From positions 4,498,501 through 4,562,500 of the forward strand of contig NZ_CP129672.1 in assembly GCF_030505195.1 (NCBI RefSeq): DNA of 64,000 nt, given 5' to 3'. The notes below the pieces were generated by a model. That model was given only the letters and a program-made list of their open reading frames with translations. It was not told where the DNA came from and did no database searches. A program made the position numbers and the translations under genes. The DNA is from Comamonas testosteroni (GTDB lineage Bacteria > Pseudomonadota > Gammaproteobacteria > Burkholderiales > Burkholderiaceae_C). Of the stretch, positions 35,397-44,400 are shown piece by piece. Position 1 is the first letter of the stretch; every line of letters begins with the position of its first letter.

Positions 35397-37067
35397 CTAC
35401 AAAAGCCCTTCGATGGGCAGCCAGCTCAGCACCCGCACCATGAAACGCTGCCACCAGCTGGTGCTGGGGTCGGCACTGAAGGTCTGGGTTTCATGGGGCG
35501 GCTGCGGATTCTGGCCTGTCCAGCTCAGCCTGCCCTGCGGGTCCAGCTGCACCTTGTAGGCCATGCGCGGCAGATGCTGATCCAGGCTGATGCTGACCTG
35601 CTGGCTCAAGGCCGGGTCTTTGATGACCACGCCCATTTCGGTATTGAGCATGGCCGAGCGCGGATCGAAGTTGAAGGAGCCGACAAAGAGCTGCTTGCCG
35701 TCGACCGCGAAGGTCTTGGCATGCAGGCTGGCGCCCGAGCTGCCCGTGGTGGCGGAGCTGCCGCTCAGCGCTGCAGGTGACGGGGCTTCGTGCTTGGGAG
35801 TCTTTTCGGCTGGCTTGCTCTTTCGGGTCTTGTCCGGCTCGTCGGCTGCGGGCTGACTGCGCAGATCGATCTGGCGGCGCATCTCGTAGAGTTCCACGCC
35901 CATCTTCAGCAGCGGCTTGCGGTATTTCTCGTAGCCCGCGTGCACCACGGCCACATCGGTTGCCTCCAGGCTGTTGGTCAGAATGCGTACTCGCACACCT
36001 TGCCGGCGCAGATGAGCAAAGGCGTCGACTCCGGCCTGGGTGGGCACGAAATAGGGCGACACCACTTCCAGCAACTGCTGGGGCTGGCCAATCACAGGCT
36101 GGAGCTGGGACAGCAGCAAGTCCTCGGGCGCAGCTTCGCGCAGGACCTTGGCCGGGTCGTCGCTGACCAGGGTGGTCTCGGCCCATTGCAGCGGCAGTCG
36201 ACCCGCCAGCAAGTCGGTGCTGAAGCGGCTGCGGCCCACGGCCTGCACATAGGCCTGGGACTCCGGGCGGTTCACATCGGCGTGCAGGCTTGCGTAGACC
36301 TTGTCCACGGCCTGCTGCGGCATGGCCGGCAGCAGGCTGGCTGCCGGGTATGCGGAGGGGCTGTTCCAGTAACGGTCGAATTCCGCTGCTACCTCGCTCA
36401 CCACCGAGCCTGTGGCCACCACATCGAGGTCGGCGAACAGCACACCATCGGAGGCGGCAAAGTACTCGTCGCCGATATTGCGCCCGCCCACGATGGTGGC
36501 GGCGGAGTCGGCCGTGTAGCTCTTGTTGTGCATGCGCCGCTGGGTGCGCGCGAAGTCCGTCACATAGCCGATCACCTTGGGTGTGCGCAAAGCGAAGGGG
36601 TTGAACAGCCGTACCTCGATCTGCGGATGCTGGTCCAGGGCGGCCAGCATGGCGTCCATGCCGCCGGTGCCGCCATCGTCCAGCAGCAGGCGTACGCGCA
36701 CGCCGCGGTCTGCAGCGAGCAGCAGCTCATCAAGCAGCAAATGGCCTGTGGTGTCGTTACGCCAGATGTAGTACTGCACATCAAGCGTGCGCTGCGCGGC
36801 CCGGGCCAGCAGGGCGCGGGCGGCGTAGGCGTCATGGGCATCGGCCAGCATATGGATGCCGCTCTGCCCCGGATGCGCCTGCTGCAGCGGCTCCAGCGCC
36901 TGGCCGAGCCGGGTTTGCAGGGCCTGTTCGGCACTCAGGGCCTCGGTGGCAGTGCGATCCGGCATGGGCGGCAGGCCGCAGCCTGCGAGCAGACCTGCGA
37001 TCAGCAGGGCTGCCGCCGTACCGCGCCACAGAGGAAGTTCGGATCTCGAAGCCTGTGTGTTTTGCAT
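35397..37067 (-). CDS. clsC: Cardiolipin synthase-like phospholipase D lipoprotein
   Basis: A 556-residue predicted lipoprotein (lipobox LLAGC near residue 28) with two phospholipase D HKD motifs. The first is RRMHNKSYTADS (near 180) and the second ASLHAKTFAVDG (near 445), followed by GSFNFDPRS. This matches the ClsC/YmdC group, which makes cardiolipin from phosphatidylglycerol and phosphatidylethanolamine. A Lys/Glu-rich insert precedes the second motif. The gene follows phoD on the same strand by 22 bases and probably shares its transcript. It converges on ndh with one base between. Confidence 0.85.
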   Translation of the reverse strand: MQNTQASRSELPLWRGTAAALLIAGLLAGCGLPPMPDRTATEALSAEQALQTRLGQALEPLQQAHPGQSGIHMLADAHDAYAARALLARAAQRTLDVQYYIWRNDTTGHLLLDELLLAADRGVRVRLLLDDGGTGGMDAMLAALDQHPQIEVRLFNPFALRTPKVIGYVTDFARTQRRMHNKSYTADSAATIVGGRNIGDEYFAASDGVLFADLDVVATGSVVSEVAAEFDRYWNSPSAYPAASLLPAMPQQAVDKVYASLHADVNRPESQAYVQAVGRSRFSTDLLAGRLPLQWAETTLVSDDPAKVLREAAPEDLLLSQLQPVIGQPQQLLEVVSPYFVPTQAGVDAFAHLRRQGVRVRILTNSLEATDVAVVHAGYEKYRKPLLKMGVELYEMRRQIDLRSQPAADEPDKTRKSKPAEKTPKHEAPSPAALSGSSATTGSSGASLHAKTFAVDGKQLFVGSFNFDPRSAMLNTEMGVVIKDPALSQQVSISLDQHLPRMAYKVQLDPQGRLSWTGQNPQPPHETQTFSADPSTSWWQRFMVRVLSWLPIEGLL

Positions 37068-37089
37068 GGCCCGAGTATGCCGCAGCGCA

Positions 37090-38697
37090 TCACGCGATCT
37101 TCACAGGGCCGGGGCGGCGATCTTCCACCACAAAGCGTGCCAGCGTATAGAGGCTGCTGTCGGCCTGCAGCGGGTTGCTCACGGCGCGCAGCTCCGTGGT
37201 CATGGACTGCGGCGTGATCTCCACGAGGCTGTAGCCGCGCTCCTCGCAGCGTGCGAAAACTACCTGGGGGTTGTGGGCCACGATGGCATCGACCCTGGCC
37301 TGTGTCGTGCCGCTGTGCGAGCTGATGGAGGTTCCGCAGAATTCGCTGGCAATCACCGGATTGGCCTTGTCCGGGGCCTGATCGGCCCGGGCTGCAATGG
37401 CGCAGACATAGTTCTGGTGAATGTCTCCGCCAAGCAGCACGCTGTTGCGTGGCTGGCTCTCGGCAATCTGGCTCACCAGGCGCTGACGTGCCTGAGGGTA
37501 GCCGTCCCAGCTGTCGGTCGACTGCCGGCCGTTGGGGTGCTTGCGGGCCGCGAACAAGGTGGTCTGCACCACGGTGCTCCAGCGGGTGGCCTCGACCCTC
37601 TGGCGTGCATCGTCCTGCAACTGCCGGGCCATCCAGCGCTCCTGATCCCAGCCCAGAAAGCTGCGTCCCGGATCTTGCAGGGCAGGGCATTCGGCCGGGT
37701 CCACGGTGCCGGTGCTGGCCTTGCCCTCGGGGCGGCAGGCCTGCAGATCGCGGTACTGGCGGCCGTCCAGCAGGTGCAGTCTGGCCAGCTTGCCCCATTG
37801 CAGGCTGCGGTACAGCGCCAGGCCTTGAAAGTTGCGCTGCAATGCGCTGTCACGCAGTGGCATGTTTTCATAAAAAGCCTGCCAGGCCGCCATGCGCCTA
37901 GCCAGAAAGTGAGCGCTGTCCCCCCGTCCGTACTGCGCCACATAGTCGTTTTCAACCTCGTGATCGTCCCAGATGACGGACCAGTTGCATACGGCATGTG
38001 CGGCCTGCAGATGAGCATCGCTTTTGTGCAGCGCATAGCGGTCGCGATAGTCCTGCAAGGTCTGGGCGGTACGCAGCGGCTGCGCACGCGCCAGTCCATC
38101 GGGCTTGGCCGGTTGCGCATATTCATAGATGTAGTCGCCGAGAAACAGCACCAGATCGGGCGAGGCCTGCGCGGCATCGGCCCAGGCGCTGTAGAAGCCG
38201 TGCTCCCAGCGTTGGCAGGAGGCAACGGCCAGACGCAGCCTGCGGACATCGGCTCCGGCCGCTGGGGCGGTGCGGCAGCGTGCGGTGGTGCTGAAGGCAT
38301 CGCCACAGCGGAAGCGGTAGAAATACCAGCGGTCCGGGCTCAGGCCGTTGACCTGCACATGGACGGCATGGCCCCATTCGGCCATGGCCTGAGTCTGTCC
38401 ATGAGCCACGGGCTGGCGGAACTGGGTATCGTGGGCCACCTCCCAATGCACGGTCTGTGCTGCCAGGTCGGGCGCGACCGCTGTACCAAGATAGTCTAGA
38501 GGCGCCGTGAGCCGCGTCCAGATCAGGATGTTGTCGGGTTCCGGGTCGCCGCTGGCCACTCCCAGGGTGAACGGGTTGTGGGTCAGTGATTCCGTGGCGC
38601 GGGCCCAGGCGGGAAGGGCGCCCACGGCCGTGGCAAGGCTGGAGGCAATCAGAAAGCGCCGGCGATCCGGCGCGGGCGTGTGGGCAGGAGAAAACAT
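37090..38697 (-). CDS. phoD: Alkaline phosphatase D (PhoD)
   Basis: A 535-residue phosphodiesterase/phosphatase of the PhoD family with a twin-arginine signal (DRRRFLIASSLATAVGALPAWA, residues 11-32), so it is exported folded. Conserved PhoD segments: TLGVASGDP near 43, ASCQRWEHGFYSAW near 150, LGDYIYEY near 180, the metal-site WDDHEVENDY near 240, and LLGGDIHQNYV near 425. It releases phosphate from phosphoesters in the periplasm. No Pho box was identified. It is probably cotranscribed with clsC, which would fit lipid or phosphate turnover. Confidence 0.92.
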   Translation of the reverse strand: MFSPAHTPAPDRRRFLIASSLATAVGALPAWARATESLTHNPFTLGVASGDPEPDNILIWTRLTAPLDYLGTAVAPDLAAQTVHWEVAHDTQFRQPVAHGQTQAMAEWGHAVHVQVNGLSPDRWYFYRFRCGDAFSTTARCRTAPAAGADVRRLRLAVASCQRWEHGFYSAWADAAQASPDLVLFLGDYIYEYAQPAKPDGLARAQPLRTAQTLQDYRDRYALHKSDAHLQAAHAVCNWSVIWDDHEVENDYVAQYGRGDSAHFLARRMAAWQAFYENMPLRDSALQRNFQGLALYRSLQWGKLARLHLLDGRQYRDLQACRPEGKASTGTVDPAECPALQDPGRSFLGWDQERWMARQLQDDARQRVEATRWSTVVQTTLFAARKHPNGRQSTDSWDGYPQARQRLVSQIAESQPRNSVLLGGDIHQNYVCAIAARADQAPDKANPVIASEFCGTSISSHSGTTQARVDAIVAHNPQVVFARCEERGYSLVEITPQSMTTELRAVSNPLQADSSLYTLARFVVEDRRPGPVKIA

Positions 38698-38783
38698 GGC
38701 GATGCTCTGGTGTCGGGGTTTTGTAGCCAGTGGCTGGAAGTATCTCCCCGCCCCCGCAGGCATCGCCGCGATTTACCGCAGCT

Positions 38784-39761
38784 TTACGCGTTGACCAGCA
38801 CCAGCTTGCCCTGTACCTGGCGCGAGCCCATGCGCTCATAGGCGGCGAACAGCTCACTCATGGGCATGGTGCGGTCGATCACGGGCTTGATCCTGCCCTG
38901 GGCCCACCATTGCGACAGCTCCTGCATCATGGCTGCATTGTTCTGAGGCTCGCGCTTGGCGAAGTCGCCCCAGAACACGCCGACCAGAGAGGCTCCCTTG
39001 AGCAGCGGCAGGTTCAGCGGCAGCGAGGGGATGGGGCCGGAGGCAAAGCCGATGATCAGATAGCGGCCTCGCCAGGCAATGGAGCGGAAGGCAGGCTCGG
39101 CGAACTCGCCGCCCACGGGATCGTAGATCACATCGGGGCCCTTGCCATCGGTTGCAGCCTTGATGGCTTCGCGCAGATTGCCCTGGCTGTAGTTGATGGT
39201 GACGTCCGCACCTTGCGCCTTGCACAGCGCACATTTGTCGTCCGTGGAGGCCGCTGCAATCACCCGTGCACCGGCCGCCTTGGCAATCTGTATGGCAGCC
39301 GTGCCAACGCCGCCCGCCGCGCCCAGCACGAGCACGGTCTCGCCGGCCTTGAGTTGACCGCGGTCGATCAGCGCATGGTGGGAGGTGGCATAGGTCATGA
39401 TGAAGGAGGCGGCATCGACAAAGGGGAACTCGGTCGGAAGCGGCATGCACATGGCGGCGGGTGCCAGCGTATGCGTGGCGAACCCGCCCGTGCCCGAAAG
39501 ACAGGCCACATGCTGGCCTACCTTGAGGTGTTTGACGCCTTCGCCCACGGCCTGCACCACGCCGGCGTATTCCGAGCCCGGCACAAAGGGCAGGGGCGGC
39601 TTGATCTGGTATTTGTTCTGCACGATCAGCAGATCGGGAAAGTTCAGGCTGGCAGCCTTGACTTCCAGCAGCACCTGGCCGGGGCCTGGCTGCGGTGTGG
39701 GCTGCTCGGTCCATTTCAGGGTCTCGACGCCGGTGGGGGTGGTGCAAAGCCATGCGTGCAT
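38784..39761 (-). CDS. NADPH:quinone reductase-like MDR protein
   Basis: A 325-residue medium-chain dehydrogenase/reductase. The N-terminal GroES-like half has FVPGSEYAGVVQAVGEGV near residue 60, and the Rossmann half has VLGAAGGVGTAAIQIAKAAGA near 145. No structural or catalytic zinc cysteines are seen, so it groups with quinone oxidoreductases (Qor/zeta-crystallin type) rather than alcohol dehydrogenases. The electron acceptor is unknown. AGGAGA precedes the ATG. It reads toward phoD, 86 bases away. Confidence 0.85.
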   Translation of the reverse strand: MHAWLCTTPTGVETLKWTEQPTPQPGPGQVLLEVKAASLNFPDLLIVQNKYQIKPPLPFVPGSEYAGVVQAVGEGVKHLKVGQHVACLSGTGGFATHTLAPAAMCMPLPTEFPFVDAASFIMTYATSHHALIDRGQLKAGETVLVLGAAGGVGTAAIQIAKAAGARVIAAASTDDKCALCKAQGADVTINYSQGNLREAIKAATDGKGPDVIYDPVGGEFAEPAFRSIAWRGRYLIIGFASGPIPSLPLNLPLLKGASLVGVFWGDFAKREPQNNAAMMQELSQWWAQGRIKPVIDRTMPMSELFAAYERMGSRQVQGKLVLVNA

Positions 39762-39885
39762 ATCTTGTCTCCTGATCTTCTTGAGGTGAGATTGGGGGGG
39801 AATCGGCTCGCAGATGATAGAAGTGTGGTGCGAATGCCGCGTGTCTCTGTCGTGACCTTGGAGCCGCCTACAATCCGCCTCATCC

Positions 39886-40671
39886 ATGAAGATTCTTATT
39901 TGCAATGACGACGGCTTCCAGGCCCCAGGCATCGTGGCTTTGCACGATGCGCTGCGCACCGTGGCAGACGTTGAAGTGGTGGCGCCCGAGCACAACAACA
40001 GCGCCAAGTCCAACGCGTTGACGCTGAACGCGCCGCTGTATGTGCATCAGGCCTACAACGGCTTTCGCTACGTGAACGGCACGCCCGCAGACTGCGTGCA
40101 TATCGCGCTGACCGGCCTGCTTGGCTACCGGCCCGATCTGGTGGTCTCGGGCATCAACAACGGCGCCAATATGGGCGACGACACGATTTACTCGGGCACC
40201 GTGGGGGCGGCCATGGAAGGCTATCTGTTCGGTATTCCGTCGATTGCCTTCTCGCAGGTGGACAAAGGCTGGGCTGAGCTGGAGGCGGCAGCTGCCACCG
40301 CCCGTCAGATGGTTCAGCAGATGCAGGCCCAGCAACTGATCGGTACTGCTCCCTGGCTGCTGAACGTGAATATTCCCAATATGCCGCTGCATGCACTCAA
40401 AAGCGTCAAGCTGTGTCGCCTGGGGCGCCGCCATGCGGCCGAGCAGGCCATTCAGCAGCAAAGTCCACGTGGCGAGACCATGTACTGGATCGGCAGCGCC
40501 GGCGCTGCAAAGGACGACTCCGAAGGCACGGACTTCCATGCCACGGCCCATGGCCATGTCTCGATGACGCCGCTCAAGGTCGATCTGACCGATCATGAAA
40601 ACCTGGGCTATTGGGCGCAGACGGCCAGCAAGCTTGCAGGTCCATCCACCACATCGGCGGCAGCATCGTGA
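39886..40671 (+). CDS. surE: 5'/3'-nucleotidase SurE
   Basis: A 261-residue metal-dependent nucleotidase. The N-terminal metal site ICNDDGFQAPGI (residues 5-16) and PEHNNSAKSNALT near 35, together with VVSGINNGANMGDDTIYSGTVGAAMEG near 87, are complete SurE signatures. It dephosphorylates nucleotides in stress and stationary phase. Its stop overlaps the pcm start by four bases (GTGA), the usual surE-pcm pairing. Confidence 0.95.
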   Translation: MKILICNDDGFQAPGIVALHDALRTVADVEVVAPEHNNSAKSNALTLNAPLYVHQAYNGFRYVNGTPADCVHIALTGLLGYRPDLVVSGINNGANMGDDTIYSGTVGAAMEGYLFGIPSIAFSQVDKGWAELEAAAATARQMVQQMQAQQLIGTAPWLLNVNIPNMPLHALKSVKLCRLGRRHAAEQAIQQQSPRGETMYWIGSAGAAKDDSEGTDFHATAHGHVSMTPLKVDLTDHENLGYWAQTASKLAGPSTTSAAAS

Positions 40672-41453
40672 GCGAGCGTCGTCCGCCTCAGGTCCCGGGC
40701 TGGATTGCACGCTCGGTTCAGACGGGCACCAGCGCGGCGCGGCCGCCCGTTGCTCCCAAGTCCATCAATCCGCTGCGTGTGGCCGCTTCACCTGTGGGGG
40801 TGGGGCTGGACTCATCCACGGTGCGTGCCCGCATGGCCCAGCGCATCGGTGCGGCCGGCGTCAGCAACCCTGCCGTGCTTCAGGCCATGGCCACTGTGGA
40901 GCGTCACCGCTTTGTCGACAGTGCTCTGGTCAACCAGGCCTATGAAGACACCAGTTTGCCTATCGGCCTGGGTCAGACCATCTCCAAGCCCAGCATCGTG
41001 GCCCGCATGATCGAGCTGCTGCTCGATTCGGATGCGGCACGGAACGGGCAAGGGCGCGTGCTGGAGATCGGCACGGGCTGCGGCTATCAGGCCGCCGTGC
41101 TGTCCATGCTCACCAAAGAGGTTTATTCGATAGAGCGGCTGCGCGGCCTGCATGAGAAAGCACGCAGCCATCTGCGCCCCATGCGCCTATCGAATGTGCA
41201 TCTGATTCTTGGAGACGGCATGGTGGGTTTTGCCAGTGGCGCGCCCTATGCGGGCATCATCTCCGCTGCCGGAGGTGATGTGGTGCCGCAAGAGTGGTGT
41301 GATCAACTGGCGGTGGGCGGGCGTCTGGTGGCTCCGGTCGTGGTAGGTGCGGGTAAGCAGGCACTGCTGGTGATTGACAAGAGTTCACACGGTTTTACGC
41401 AGACAGTTTTGGAAGCAGTCAACTTTGTCCCTCTAAAATCGGGGATCGCCTAG
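40668..41453 (+). CDS. pcm: Protein-L-isoaspartate O-methyltransferase
   Basis: A 261-residue methyltransferase that repairs isoaspartyl residues in aged proteins using S-adenosylmethionine. About 45 extra N-terminal residues precede the core, whose catalytic region is PIGLGQTISKPSIVARM (near 100), and the SAM-binding motif is VLEIGTGCGYQAAVLS (near 128). The GTG start at 40668 overlaps the surE stop. nlpD follows 13 bases downstream. Confidence 0.93.
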   Translation: MSERRPPQVPGWIARSVQTGTSAARPPVAPKSINPLRVAASPVGVGLDSSTVRARMAQRIGAAGVSNPAVLQAMATVERHRFVDSALVNQAYEDTSLPIGLGQTISKPSIVARMIELLLDSDAARNGQGRVLEIGTGCGYQAAVLSMLTKEVYSIERLRGLHEKARSHLRPMRLSNVHLILGDGMVGFASGAPYAGIISAAGGDVVPQEWCDQLAVGGRLVAPVVVGAGKQALLVIDKSSHGFTQTVLEAVNFVPLKSGIA

Positions 41454-41466
41454 AAGGGAATAGCTT

Positions 41467-42327
41467 ATGTTGGTATCGCGAAGTCTTGGTGCATGGGGAA
41501 CGGCCGTGCTGGCAGGTGTCATCCTGGCCGGTTGTGCTGCCCAGGCAAACAGGGCTCCTGTGGAGGATCGCGGACAGTCGGCCTCCTCGTCTTCAACTGT
41601 GGACGTCAAGTCGCTGCCCGGCGCTGAAAATGCCGGCAAGCCGGGTTACTACACCATCAAGCCTGGCGACACTCTGATCAGGATTGGTCTGGAGCACGGC
41701 CAGAGCTGGAAGGACATTGCTCGCTGGAGCAATCTGGACAATCCCAATGTGATTGAAGTCGGTCAGGTGGTGCGTGTGGTGCCGCCCGGACGCGAGGCGC
41801 CTGTCGCATCGTCCGGCTCGGGTCGCGGTGTTGCGCCCGTGGTCGTGGGCGGTGGCAGCACTGCAGCCACGACGAACTCCGTGACGCCCCCGGCTGCAAC
41901 CGCAACGGCAGTGCCATCCACGCCTGCAACAAGCCCTGCGCCTGCTGCCAAGGGAGCCGATGATGTGAACTTCATCTGGCCTGCCAGCGGCTCGCTGATT
42001 GCCGGCTTCGACGAGCAGCGCAACAAGGGCTACGACATCAGCGGCAAGGCCGGTGATCCCGTGGTGGCTGCGGCCGATGGTCGTGTGGTGTATGCCGGTG
42101 CCGGCCTGCGTGGCTATGGCAACCTCATCATCCTCAAGCACAACAACACCTATCTGACTGCCTACGCCCACAACCAGTCTCTGCTGGTCAAGGAAGATCA
42201 GGCCGTGAAGAAGGGGCAGAAGATTGCAGAGATGGGCAGCACCGATGCCGATCGCGTCAAGCTGCACTTCGAGGTGCGTCGCCAGGGTAAGCCTGTCGAT
42301 CCTTCGCGCTATCTGCCCTCGCGTTGA
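41467..42327 (+). CDS. nlpD: NlpD-like LysM/LytM lipoprotein
   Basis: A 286-residue lipoprotein: lipobox VILAGC near residue 22, LysM domain at 60-105 (GYYTIKPGDTLIRIGLEHGQSW), Ser/Pro/Thr linker, and a LytM domain at about 170-286. Two of the zinc-binding residues of active M23 peptidases are replaced (NKGYDISG instead of HxGxD; LHFEVR rather than HLH), as in NlpD/EnvC, which activate amidases during cell division instead of cutting murein. Usual neighbours surE and pcm lie upstream, but rluD rather than rpoS follows. Confidence 0.92.
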   Translation: MLVSRSLGAWGTAVLAGVILAGCAAQANRAPVEDRGQSASSSSTVDVKSLPGAENAGKPGYYTIKPGDTLIRIGLEHGQSWKDIARWSNLDNPNVIEVGQVVRVVPPGREAPVASSGSGRGVAPVVVGGGSTAATTNSVTPPAATATAVPSTPATSPAPAAKGADDVNFIWPASGSLIAGFDEQRNKGYDISGKAGDPVVAAADGRVVYAGAGLRGYGNLIILKHNNTYLTAYAHNQSLLVKEDQAVKKGQKIAEMGSTDADRVKLHFEVRRQGKPVDPSRYLPSR

Positions 42328-42329
42328 GC

Positions 42330-43406
42330 ATGGCCTCGCAACGCAAGCAAGCCGCACAAGCCCCTGCCCAGCAGGGGCTTGTGCCTTCTGACGCGGTCGA
42401 GCAGAGCTGGGACGAAGCAGCCGAAGACGGCATTGCCTCGGCCGAGGTCGAGAGTCGCGAACTCACGGTCGCCACCGAGCATCATGGTCAGCGTGTGGAC
42501 AAGGTGCTGGCGCTGGGGGTGTCCGAGTTCTCGCGCAGCTATCTGCAGCAGTTGCTGGCCGACGGTGCGGTCACGCTCAACGGCAAGGTCTTGATCAAGC
42601 CCTCGGTCAAAGTGGCCGTGGGCGACCGCCTGCGTGTGGAGATGCGGCCCACCCAGCAAAGCATGGCCTTCAAGCCCGAGGCTATGGATCTGCAGGTGGT
42701 CTATGAGGATGAGGATCTGCTGGTCATCAACAAGCCTGCGGGTCTGGTGGTGCATCCGGCGCCCGGCAACTGGACGGGCACATTGCTCAACGGCCTGCTG
42801 GCGCGTGATGAAAAAGCGCGCCAGGTGCCGCGTGCCGGCATTGTTCACCGGCTGGACAAGGACACCAGCGGTTTGATGGTGGTGGCACGCAATCGCAGCA
42901 CCATGGATGCGCTCATCAAGATGATTGCCGCGCGCGATGTGAGCCGTCAGTATCTGGCGCTTGCCCACAAGCAATGGGGCAGCCGCAAGCGCCGCGAGGT
43001 CGATGCGCCGATCGGTCGCGATCCGCGCAACCGCCTGCGCATGGCGGTGGTGGATCTGAATCTGCACCCTGGCAAGCAGGCGCGTACCGATTTCGATCTG
43101 CTCGATGGCGATGCAGCGCACAGCCTGGTGCGCTGCACGCTGCACACCGGCCGCACGCACCAGATCCGGGTGCACATGGCTTCGCTCGGCCATCCGCTGG
43201 TTGCCGACACGCTTTATGGTGGTCAGCCCGAGGGCGGACTGGAGCGCCAGGCACTGCATGCCTTCAGGCTGGCCTTTGAGCACCCTGTGACGAAAAAGCC
43301 GCTGGTCCACTATGCGCCGTTGCCACAAGACATGGCCGGTGCACTGGATTTATGGGGTCTGCGTTACAATCTACCGGAAAGGTGCGACACGTTTGTCGCT
43401 CTGTAG
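42330..43406 (+). CDS. rluD: 23S rRNA pseudouridine(1911/1915/1917) synthase RluD, 3' end interrupted by group II intron
   Basis: An RluA-family synthase of 358 residues as read straight through. An S4 RNA-binding domain (about 50-110) precedes the catalytic HRLDKDTSGLMV (near residue 170), and LHTGRTHQIRVHMASLGHPL near 270 completes the site. It modifies helix 69 of 23S rRNA. The group II intron begins at 43382, inside codon AG|G, so unspliced RNA gives a tail NLPERCDTFVAL. Splicing to 46243 would give NLPESL and a stop at 46247-46249. ATG 42330 is used; a TTG at 42324 overlaps the nlpD stop and could also start it. Confidence 0.9.
   Translation: MASQRKQAAQAPAQQGLVPSDAVEQSWDEAAEDGIASAEVESRELTVATEHHGQRVDKVLALGVSEFSRSYLQQLLADGAVTLNGKVLIKPSVKVAVGDRLRVEMRPTQQSMAFKPEAMDLQVVYEDEDLLVINKPAGLVVHPAPGNWTGTLLNGLLARDEKARQVPRAGIVHRLDKDTSGLMVVARNRSTMDALIKMIAARDVSRQYLALAHKQWGSRKRREVDAPIGRDPRNRLRMAVVDLNLHPGKQARTDFDLLDGDAAHSLVRCTLHTGRTHQIRVHMASLGHPLVADTLYGGQPEGGLERQALHAFRLAFEHPVTKKPLVHYAPLPQDMAGALDLWGLRYNLPERCDTFVAL
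43367..43381 (+). other. Intron-binding sites IBS2 and IBS1 in the 5' exon
   Basis: CAATCT (43367-43372, IBS2) and CCGGAAAG (43374-43381, IBS1) at the end of rluD are exact complements of intron segments at 43956-43961 (EBS2) and 44019-44026 (EBS1). This pairing defines the insertion site. Confidence 0.85.
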
Positions 43407-44400
43407 TCGGTTGAGCCTCTGAAAACCGTACAACCAGACCTCCCAAGGGTCCGGTGCGAGGCACATTCTTCCCATCAGGCTGTACCCCACTGGGGTCAGT
43501 CCAGTCTCTGGCTCCGAGCTTCGGCAGCCTCATCAGCTTGACTATTCCTGCAATAGTCCGGCTCAGCTGTGGTCGCGTGCAATGCACGTCCCGGCCGTAT
43601 CACACTGACCGCCACAAGCGGACATTTCTAAGAAACAGAAATCCTTCATTGGAGGACTTCTTACGTGCATACGTTTTTGACTGATGGAAGAAGCACAGAG
43701 TGCAACTCTGACCTGCCTTGTCATGCTCCCCAGCGATGGAGTGTCATGACCTTGTGTGCAACCACAAGTAGCCTACGGTGACGTGCAAGACCAGTAATGG
43801 GTTTGTGCGAAGCTCACCTGACAAAGTACCCCCGCGCAAGCGGTACATCCGACCTGCGAGGGCGGATGTAGACACTGCCAGCAGAAGGGCGGTAGAGGGG
43901 CCAGGCTAGTTCCGCATGGGCAACGTAAAGTGAATCATCGTTTGAACCTAGATGAAGATTGAATGGCCAAATCTGCTGATAGGCCATAACCAAAAGGTGT
44001 GCTGCCAGGACTAACCGTCTTTCCGGGGTAGTCGTTGTCATAAGTGCAGTTCTAGGAGAGATGAGTCCTAACCGGATAGACATGCAGCGATGCGAATCGC
44101 CCGTGTCGGCAAGTCAGGGAACGTGGTAAGCCCCACTATCCGCCAGCATGCGTAAGCGTGTCGGCAGGGAAGCCGTAAGGCAACCTGTTGGATGAGGGGG
44201 TATGGGATGGTGGAAAAAGCGAATGGCTGCCTGTAATGGGTGGCATAGGGGTTCATACCCTGACGCGAAAGCGTGCCCACTTCCACTTGGTGCAACCGTC
44301 GCTCGCGACTGCATTTGTTTAAACCTAGCCCGAAGGGATTGTGCGTATCCCTTCGGGGAGACGTGCGTCCTCTGAGGGTTCAACTCGGTAGGAGGAAAGC

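Noticed and set aside
42324-42329. TTG start for rluD overlapping the nlpD stop
   Set aside because: Possible, but ATG at 42330 needs no unusual start codon; only two residues differ.
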